Below, one piece after another: positions 53,436 through 64,000 of a stretch of DNA of 64,000 nucleotides. Both the position numbers and the translations under genes were made by a program. The first letter of the stretch is position 1, and each line of letters starts with the position of its first letter. The notes beneath the pieces are model-generated. The model made no database searches. It was not told the origin of the DNA and saw only the letters and a list, made by a program, of their open reading frames with translations. The stretch is from an uncultured Chlamydia sp. (lineage in GTDB: Bacteria > Chlamydiota > Chlamydiia > Chlamydiales > Simkaniaceae), in the NCBI GenBank assembly GCA_946127115.1, contig CAMGYI010000002.1, positions 468,514 to 532,513 on the forward strand, read 5' to 3'.

Positions 53436-54761
53436 ATGGAACCTCCTTTGGAAATGAAACGCAAAAAACTCCTTATTATCACCTCTTCAGGAGGTGGAGG
53501 ACATATTCAGGCTGCAAAAGCACACGCAGTAAAGGCTCTTTCTGAAAATCCAAATACTGACATTATCCAAAAAGACATTCTTATTGATATGGCCAGTAAA
53601 CGCTTAGGAAAATGGTTTGTTTATCTTTGGAACTCTTCTCAGAAACGGGGGAATATAAAGTTTCTGATGTTTTTACAGAAAAATGTTCCAACAGCAGATA
53701 TTGTTCTTGGCATATTTATTTTTCTCCGCACTCTATGTATCTTACTTAAGGAAGGGATCGATCAAATTGTCGATACTCAACCTGTCGGGACCTTTGCCAT
53801 CGTAAAAGCGATAAAGCTAGCAAAAAAGATAACAGGCAAACCACTAAAACTAGAAAAAATTGTCACCGAACTTCCAACGGATAATGTGATTCACTTTTTC
53901 AGACCGATTAAACTCCTCTCATCAACGGATCGCTCTTTAATTAAGCTGATCAGCACTATCCCTCTATTAAGAGAGAACCAAACTGCTGAAGGATTTTGGA
54001 GAAAGAACTGTGGGCTTTCTGAAACTGAAGTCTGTTATGAAAGCTTCCCCCTTCGCCCTTCTTTCAAGCAATACCTTAACAAAGTCAGAAATCGCAACGA
54101 GCGGATGAAAATCTTAATTCATGTTAATTCTAACAAAGAAAAATTTCTGGTTTCTGATTCTATTAAAAGGGGTTTCATCGCCTCCGAAATCTACCGCGAC
54201 AAAATAGCAATCAATATCGAAACAAACGATAAAGTCTCTACTATCCTTTTGGGAAGTCACCCAACAGAAGAGGCAACCCTAAAGTATTTAAGAAATTATA
54301 TTGAACTCATGAAGCGAACTGCTGCAGATGAGCGTCACCTTCTTTTCGTCTTTTGCAATTCCCATACACAGCATAAAAATAACTTACTGAAAAAGGTCTA
54401 TCACCTCATTCAAAAAATAGACGACTTCCCCCACAATCTAACAGTCATCCCCATGTGTTTCCAAAATGATAATGTGATCGCATCCTTATACTATCGGAGC
54501 GATGCAACATTCACCCGCTCAGGGGGACTCACTGCAATGGAGCTGATGTCTGTTGCTCAAGGTCAAATCTGGATCCACTCAGAGGTGCGTCATAGCACTG
54601 TTAACAGTGAACAACTTGAGAAGGGAATGCCCATTTGGGAAAGAGGCAATGCCTTTTACCTACAACGCAAGAAGGGAGCCCGCTTTATCACTCCCGAGAC
54701 CTTCATTGATAACTGTCATCCCTACTTCCTCCCCGCACACTCCAAGGCAAGCATTGGTTAA
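53436..54761 (+). CDS. Glycosyltransferase-like protein (MGDG synthase / GT28-like fold), substrate unknown
   Basis: 441 residues. The N-terminus L-L-I-I-T-S-S-G-G-G-G-H-I-Q-A-A-K-A-H (~12-30) resembles the glycine-rich start of MGDG synthases and MurG-type GT-B enzymes, and S-G-G-L-T-A-M-E-L near the C-terminus resembles their nucleotide-sugar-binding loop. In between, Q-P-V-G-T-F-A-I-V-K-A and V-T-E-L-P-T-D are compatible with that fold. No signal peptide. It may glycosylate a lipid, but this rests on two motifs. It stands alone after rho, with ribosome-binding TAGGG upstream, and is convergent with the next gene. Confidence 0.5.
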   Translation: MEPPLEMKRKKLLIITSSGGGGHIQAAKAHAVKALSENPNTDIIQKDILIDMASKRLGKWFVYLWNSSQKRGNIKFLMFLQKNVPTADIVLGIFIFLRTLCILLKEGIDQIVDTQPVGTFAIVKAIKLAKKITGKPLKLEKIVTELPTDNVIHFFRPIKLLSSTDRSLIKLISTIPLLRENQTAEGFWRKNCGLSETEVCYESFPLRPSFKQYLNKVRNRNERMKILIHVNSNKEKFLVSDSIKRGFIASEIYRDKIAINIETNDKVSTILLGSHPTEEATLKYLRNYIELMKRTAADERHLLFVFCNSHTQHKNNLLKKVYHLIQKIDDFPHNLTVIPMCFQNDNVIASLYYRSDATFTRSGGLTAMELMSVAQGQIWIHSEVRHSTVNSEQLEKGMPIWERGNAFYLQRKKGARFITPETFIDNCHPYFLPAHSKASIG

Positions 54762-55693
54762 TCGCCCATTAAATTCCGTATTAGACCTTCCCAATCATGA
54801 GAGCTAAAGTACTTCCGAATCGATTCTTCCGATACACCTATCTGCTGGGAAAATCCTGGGACATACTGCATCATGTTATTGTGGTTAATCTCATTGGTCA
54901 TCCGTTGAGCAAAACCAATCCTTTTCCCATACCCATTTAAAAAGCTTTTCCTCTTGAAAAAGTCTCCCATAATCTTAGGAAGTTGCTTCCTTAAAGGGGG
55001 ATTTGATACAACGTACCCCAAAAACCTTAGGGGATGAACGGGAAGAATGGTATCCCCCAGCTTTTCCATAGCACTCTTCTTTTTCAAAAGTCCTAACCAT
55101 CCCAATTCCCCTAAGCTCTTGATCATTTTAAAGATATTGCTCTGGTCATCCGCTGTCAGCCTGAGCTGGTAATACACTTCGAAACTATGAAGTTGAGGAA
55201 CCACCTCAGCTCCGGACTGAAAAGAAATATTCTGATCAGGAATCATAAAGAGCATCTTGCGCTGCATGGGATTTAAGGACCCACCAACCTTCTGTGCCAT
55301 TTCCCACTCAATCTCGCGTACAAGTTCTTTCTCAGCAAGCGCATCCCCCAAAAAAGAACCAAAACTGCTCTTTAACCCTTCAAATTGATCCCGTGGAATT
55401 CCTTCTCTCATAATTTTTTCAAGCGCCCCCCCAAAAGAAATGACATAAGGCCAAATACCCTCTTTGGGCCCACTCATAATAGCTTGTCCATCAAGATCAT
55501 ACTCAAAAGAACAGTGGGGATAATCCAATGTTTGATCAGCAGAAAAGAGAAGGAATTTTTGAACGAGACCCAAATCTCTATCCGATTGAGGATAAGAGGG
55601 AAGACAGAATCCTAACTGAAGCTCTTCTCCCCTTAAAAAAAAACCTAAAAATAAAAATGTCACCACAGAAAATTTAGTGAGTAACCCTTTCAT
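54758..55693 (-). CDS. Exported protein of unknown function
   Basis: 311 residues with GGAGA before ATG and a clear signal peptide (MKGLLTKFSVVTFLFLGFFLRG). The mature part has single cysteines early (G-F-C-L-P-S, P-H-C-S-F), amphipathic helices, and a basic C-terminal half ending K-Y-F-S-S-H-D-W-E-G-L-I-R-N-L-M-G-D. The segment G-I-P-R-D-Q-F-E-G-L-K-S-S-F faintly recalls the C-terminal helices of M16 zinc peptidases, but no catalytic motif is present. Probably periplasmic or secreted; family not recognised. Its stop overlaps that of the convergent glycosyltransferase-like gene by four bases. Confidence 0.65.
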   Translation of the reverse strand: MKGLLTKFSVVTFLFLGFFLRGEELQLGFCLPSYPQSDRDLGLVQKFLLFSADQTLDYPHCSFEYDLDGQAIMSGPKEGIWPYVISFGGALEKIMREGIPRDQFEGLKSSFGSFLGDALAEKELVREIEWEMAQKVGGSLNPMQRKMLFMIPDQNISFQSGAEVVPQLHSFEVYYQLRLTADDQSNIFKMIKSLGELGWLGLLKKKSAMEKLGDTILPVHPLRFLGYVVSNPPLRKQLPKIMGDFFKRKSFLNGYGKRIGFAQRMTNEINHNNMMQYVPGFSQQIGVSEESIRKYFSSHDWEGLIRNLMGD

Positions 55694-55852
55694 AATGAAT
55701 CTCCTTAGTGCGAATCATGAAGAACATTTAAATTTAAATCAACAGAATCCTAGAAGTGTAAAAAAATAGTTTGAAATATATTTAGAAATTTAACATGTAT
55801 ACAATGTATAGATTAGTATGTTATTCAACCCAATCTTATCGAGGAGAAAAAA

Positions 55853-56125
55853 ATGAAAAATGTGCCTAAGTCTCAAAAACATAAGCTCTGCTGCAGGTGC
55901 CTAGCACTTTCAATCGGCATTGTTTGGGGGCTTGCTATCCTTCTTACTGGATGGATTGCAATGACTGGATGGGGATATCAATTTGTTAGCGTGATGTCTT
56001 CACTTTATACCGGCTATGATGCTTCATTCGTTGGCGGAATCGTTGGCGGAATCTGGGGTTTCTTTGTGGGTCTTATTCTAGGTGGAGCAATTGGATGTGT
56101 CTACAATAGAATGCTGAGCCGCTAA
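55853..56125 (+). CDS. Small holin-like membrane protein
   Basis: 90 residues, ATG preceded by GAGGAG seven bases upstream. Two strongly hydrophobic helices (~15-40 and ~60-82) flank a loop with S-S-L-Y-T-G-Y, and the second helix is glycine-rich (V-G-G-I-V-G-G-I-W-G-F). It resembles the small bacterial proteins often labelled 'bacteriophage holin', although no phage genes lie nearby. N-terminal C-C-R-C. Probably a chromosomal inner-membrane protein of unknown function. Confidence 0.65.
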   Translation: MKNVPKSQKHKLCCRCLALSIGIVWGLAILLTGWIAMTGWGYQFVSVMSSLYTGYDASFVGGIVGGIWGFFVGLILGGAIGCVYNRMLSR

Positions 56126-56132
56126 AGCTTTT

Positions 56133-56158
56133 GGGGTAAATGCTCATGCATTTATCCC
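56133..56158 (+). terminator. Terminator after the holin-like gene
   Basis: GGGGTAAATGC-tcat-GCATTTATCCC, 11 pairs with one G-T, eight bases past the stop; followed by ACTTTATT, so the T-run is weak. Confidence 0.6.
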
Positions 56159-56586
56159 ACTTTATTGCACCAAATTCATGAAGAGCTTATACTGGTTTTT
56201 TTCTACAAACATCAGACGGTTCATTCATGAAAGAATGTTCTGCAATAAAATCCAAAAAAACCTGTTCCAGCTCTATCGAGATTTCTTAAAAAAAGAAATT
56301 AGTAAGTAGTAATCAATAAGGAATGCAGCTCTAACTCTGTTAAAGTGTCTTCAGGAAGTCATTCGGTTCTGGTACAAACTTCCCCCATCCCGTGTAAATG
56401 CATGCAAACTCCTATAAGAAATAAGAGTTGTTCCGTAGAGGACACCATGCCGTTATTATGCACAGGTCTTTGGAATTTCCATTTAAGTCGAAGGTGAACG
56501 ACAAAAATTGAGCGGGACTAACTAGTTCACCTTATATATTACGCAACAAGTCTATACTCAAACAAACTCAAAAATTGGATTTTCGG

Positions 56587-56731
56587 CTACTCCAAAGCAA
56601 TCTGCCTTAGCACCTCTCTCAAACGTACTGCAACCTGCTCTAGTCAATACCCGCTTTCTATATTTAGGACTCCAGCCAAGATAGGCTTTCAAGTCTGTTT
56701 TTATGTGTGCTCCTAAATTATAACGTCGCAT
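56587..56731 (-). pseudogene. Remnant of an IS200-type TnpA transposase
   Basis: Reading the minus strand from ATG 56731 gives Y-N-L-G-A-H-I-K-T-D-L-K-A-Y-L-G-W-S-P-K-Y-R-K-R-V-L-T, the N-terminus of IS200/IS605 TnpA (normally ...HLVW-PKYRKRVL). After a one-base frameshift it continues V-A-V-R-L-R-E-V-L-R-Q-I-A-L-E and stops at 56587. The HUH catalytic region is already mutated in the first segment and the catalytic tyrosine part is missing, so it is dead. Confidence 0.7.
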
Positions 56732-56751
56732 AGTGGCAGGTTCAATCTTTT

Positions 56752-56770
56752 CCTCGCCTTAAAGGCGAGG
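56752..56770. repeat. End hairpin of the IS200/IS605 remnant
   Basis: CCTCGCCTT-a-AAGGCGAGG, 21 bases upstream of the TnpA remnant start on the minus strand. IS200/IS605 elements carry such subterminal palindromes instead of inverted terminal repeats. Confidence 0.6.
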
Positions 56771-56852
56771 GTCTTCAATCATCCCCAGAGGCAATACTAA
56801 TATTTACTTAAATAAAAAAAATATTTATAGTGTATTGAAAGGATGGTGCCCT

Positions 56853-61502
<4,650 letters not shown>

Positions 61503-61566
61503 GATAAGTAAATAACCCACCTTCTATTAAATATTAATTTAATACATCTTAAAAAGAGAGTGATTA

Positions 61567-64000
61567 ATGAAGTTAAAAAGTATACTTCAGCCACAGGTTC
61601 TCATACTAGCTATTCTAAGTTCCTTTTCAACAGTAGAAGGTTTAACGACTGTAAATAACGCAACAGAACTTAATACTGCGATTATCGCTGCTAATGCAGG
61701 AAGTGAAACCCTTATACAGTTTGGCTCTGGCTTTACCTATTCGCAAGTTTTCCAACCATTGAATGCAAGTAATGTTCTCAATCCTGTTAACCAAACCTTT
61801 ACCATTGACGGTCAAGGGAACACTCTTACCCGGACAGGAGGTACTTTCCCTGGTTTTTTTGCAAGGCAAGGTACTGGGACGATCACCATCAAAGATCTCA
61901 CTATCATTGGAGGACAAATGCAAGGGGGAAATGGTGGGGATAAAGGTGCTGGTGGAGGCCTAGGTGCTGGTGGAGGGATTTTTCTAAATAGCGGAGCCTC
62001 AGTGATATTGGAAAATATAGGATTTCAGAACTGTGCGGCTACAGGAGGTAATGGTTTTGCGACTGGGGCTTTTGGTGCTGGTGGAGGTGGAGGATTTGGT
62101 GGTAGAGGTGGCACCACTGGAGAAGGAGGAGGTGGGGGGGGGGCTTCTCAGGAGGAGGAGGAGCAGGATGGCTAGGGGGAGGTGGGGGAATCGGTTTTAA
62201 TGGGGGAATTGGCTACTTGGGAGGAGCAGGAGATGCTGCTAACGGCTCCGATGCCGCCAATCCCGGGCGCAGCGGCGGTAGTGGAGGTAATGGTAGTGCT
62301 GGGGGTACTGGCGGTGCTGGGGGCACTACATCTCTCGATGGCGCCGGTGGGGGAAGTGGTGCTGTGGGAAATGTCAATGGTAATCCAGGAGGGAGTGGAC
62401 CTGGAGGAAGTGGAGGAAGCAGTCCTGGTGGCGGTGGCGGTTTAGGTGGTGTTCAAGTTGCTGTTCCTGGGGGAAATGGAGGAAGTGGATTCGGTGGTGG
62501 TGGTGGAAGCGGAAGTAATGGAGCTTCCATCGGTGGAACCGGCGGGTTTGGCGGCGGCGGCGACGGGACTACCGGTACTGGGGGTGCCGGGGGCTTCGGA
62601 GGGGGCAGCGGAAGTAATAACTCTGGAGGAGGAGGAGGAGGGTTAGGAGGAGCGATTTTTATCCAAGATGGTGCTGCTTTAACTATCAGAACGTCTGTTT
62701 CTTTTTCTGGGAACACAACGACAGCCGGAACCGGTGGTAATAATGGGCAAGCTCTTGGCACAGATCTTTTTATGATGTCAGGAGCTACCACGACTTTCGA
62801 CCTTTCTTCTGATGTGTCTATTGGCAGTAACATTGAAAGTGATCAAGGGGCAGGAGGAGGCTCTGGTGGGGGTCTTGTAAAAACAGGGACTGCTAAACTA
62901 ACGCTTTCAGGAACGAACACCTACACGGGGGGAACAACCTTTTCTGCAGGCAGCTTGAGTGTTGCTGCAGACAACCACTTAGGAGCTTCTTCAGGGGCTC
63001 TCACTTTTAATGGTGGAACACTTCTCTCAACAACAGGATTTACTTCTGCAAGAGCTGCTACACTGTCGGGAGTGGGAAGGATCGAGGTCACAGGCACTCC
63101 TCTTACCATGTCAGGAGTTTTTAATGGCCCAGGAACTCTTATAAAAGCTGGCAGCGGCACATGCATTTTAAGTGGAGCAAACACCTATAGCGCAGGCACA
63201 AACTTTTCCGGAGGAAGTCTGAGTGTTGCTGCAGACAACAACCTTGGAAATGCTTCGGGAGCTCTGATTTTTACTGGAGGTACGCTTCTTTCAACAACAG
63301 GATTTACCTCTGCAAGAGCTGGTACACTGTCAGGAGCGGGAACAATTGAGGTCACAGGCAGCCCTCTTACGATGTCAGGAGTTTTTAGTGGCACCGGATC
63401 TTTAACAAAAAGTGGCGTGGGCACACTCGTTCTAAGTGGAGCAAACACCTACAGCGGAGGGACAACCCTCTCTGGAGGAAGCTTGAGTGTTGCTGCAGAC
63501 GACAATCTAGGAAATACTTCTGGAACTCTCACTTTTAATGGCGGGACGCTTCTTTCAACAACAGGGTTTGCCTCTTCAAGAGCTGCTACACTGTCGGGAG
63601 CGGGAACGATCGATGTCGCAGGCACTCCCCTTACCATGTCAGGAATTTTTAGTGGCACCGGACCTTTAACAAAAAGCGGCGTTGGCACACTCATTTTAAG
63701 TGGAGCAAATACCTACAGCGGAGGAACAACCGTTAGTACGGGTGTTCTCCAAGGAACAACGACAAGTCTTCAAGGGGCGATTACCAATAATACTTCGGTT
63801 ATCTTTGATCAGACAATAGCAGGAACGTATTCAGGAGTGATGTCGGGCTCAGGCTCTTTGACCAAACAAAATACAGGAACTACGATTCTAAGTGGAGCAA
63901 ACACCTACAGCGGAGGGACAACCCTCTCTGGAGGAAGCTTGAGTGTTGCTGCAGATAACAATCTTGGAAACGCCTCGGGATCTCTTACTTTTAATGGAGG
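61567..64000 (+). CDS. Second autotransporter with PATR repeats, out of frame at a G10 tract; continues past the window
   Basis: ATG 61567 starts signal peptide MKLKSILQPQVLILAILSSFSTVEG, a beta-helix N-terminus and a glycine-rich block. At a run of ten G (62134-62143) the frame is lost and stops at 62175. A different frame from 62142 continues without a stop to the window end with clear protein sequence: a long Gly-rich block, G-G-A-I-F-I-Q-D-G-A, then 88- and 64-residue PATR modules as in the first autotransporter. With 8 or 11 G the two parts join in frame (G-G-G-F-S-G-G). So the gene is a phase-variable surface protein in the OFF state, or a recent pseudogene. The barrel must lie beyond 64000. 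Confidence 0.88.
62134..62143 (+). repeat. Poly-G tract (G10), probable phase-variation switch
   Basis: Ten consecutive G inside the glycine-rich coding part of the second autotransporter, the longest homopolymer of G I saw in the window. A count of 8 or 11 restores the frame. Poly-G tracts are known to switch pmp genes such as pmp10 of C. pneumoniae. Confidence 0.85.
62955..63746 (+). repeat. Three 264-bp coding modules in the second autotransporter
   Basis: Units begin at 62955, 63219 and 63483 (period 264), followed by one 192-base module and a further 264-type unit from 63939. Same modules as in the first autotransporter, differently arranged. Confidence 0.85.

Larger units (their letters stand above)
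56126..56852. other. 727-bp gene-poor region with an IS200 remnant
   Basis: Holds the terminator at 56133-56158 and, at its right end, a decayed IS200/IS605-type transposase fragment (56587-56731) with its end hairpin (56752-56770). The middle (about 56170-56580) has many stops on both strands and no recognised element. The ~80 bases before the autotransporter gene are A/T-rich and should contain its promoter. Confidence 0.6.

Noticed and set aside
55853..56125. Holin-like gene as a sign of a prophage
   Set aside because: No phage structural, integrase or lysin genes nearby; similar small proteins occur as chromosomal membrane proteins.
62182..62646. Met/Val/Glu-rich plus-strand open frames after the G10 tract
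   Set aside because: They lie in a wrong frame of the glycine-rich block; the neighbouring frame reads smoothly into PATR modules.

Overview
The window looks like chromosome from a chlamydia-like ('environmental') member of the Chlamydiota. Four things point there. (1) There are tandem NTT-type nucleotide translocases, a fused SecDF, an EUO-type tandem helix-turn-helix regulator, a Tsp protease and a DUF2709-type protein. (2) Gene order recalled from Chlamydia is kept in blocks: sufBCDS; uppS-cdsA-cmk-plsC; secDF-recJ-euo with tsp and gltX; DUF2709-tsaE-(ysxC)-dnaQ; and NTT-pgsA-sohB-polA-coaE-rho. (3) The outer-membrane genes are MOMP-like (Lpg1974 type) porins and PATR-repeat autotransporters. 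(4) Genes absent from the pathogenic Chlamydiaceae as I recall them (purA, dTDP-rhamnose genes, a KamA-type radical-SAM enzyme) suggest a free-living-amoeba or invertebrate symbiont such as a Simkania/Waddlia/Parachlamydia relative. The species cannot be fixed from this window.

Layout. 1-2 kb: end of one MOMP-like porin gene and a complete second copy. 2-6.5 kb (minus): overlapping sufB-C-D-S Fe-S assembly operon. 6.8-10.7 kb (minus): pgeF-like, rmlC, rmlD, rmlB, kdsB, for surface sugar nucleotides. 10.7-13.5 kb (plus): an APS-kinase-like protein with a signal peptide, an aldehyde dehydrogenase and a CPBP protease. 13.8-18.1 kb (minus): purA-uppS-cdsA-cmk-plsC, for envelope lipid and nucleotide metabolism. 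18.2-25.7 kb (plus): secDF, recJ and a frameshifted RlmD-type methyltransferase gene. 25.9-26.3 kb (minus): euo with two strong hairpins downstream. 26.6-31.4 kb: tsp, gltX, a small antisense lipoprotein gene and a CysJ-like reductase. 31.3-35.1 kb: ispF, an ATP-grasp-like gene, murA, kamA. 35.1-35.7 kb: a decayed small secreted-protein gene with a G8 tract. 35.7-41.3 kb: argS (minus), then DUF2709, tsaE, ysxC, dnaQ, pgk. 41.3-45 kb: two NTT genes, each with the same promoter, 11-residue leader peptide and hairpins. 45-53.4 kb: dedA, pgsA, gltT, sohB, polA, coaE, rho. 53.4-56.1 kb: a glycosyltransferase-like gene, an unknown exported protein and a holin-like membrane protein. 56.1-56.8 kb: remains of an IS200-type transposase gene. 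56.9-64 kb: two large autotransporter genes made of shared 264-bp and 192-bp coding modules. The second is broken by a 10-G tract that looks like a phase-variation switch and runs off the window.

The most notable signals are the G10 switch in the second autotransporter, the conserved leader (promoter + MLKK[I/L]LRRDQL peptide + two hairpins) duplicated in front of both nucleotide translocases, an APS kinase that cannot be translated without a signal peptide, a hidden 55-residue lipoprotein gene antisense to the end of gltX, and MurA that keeps the fosfomycin-target cysteine.
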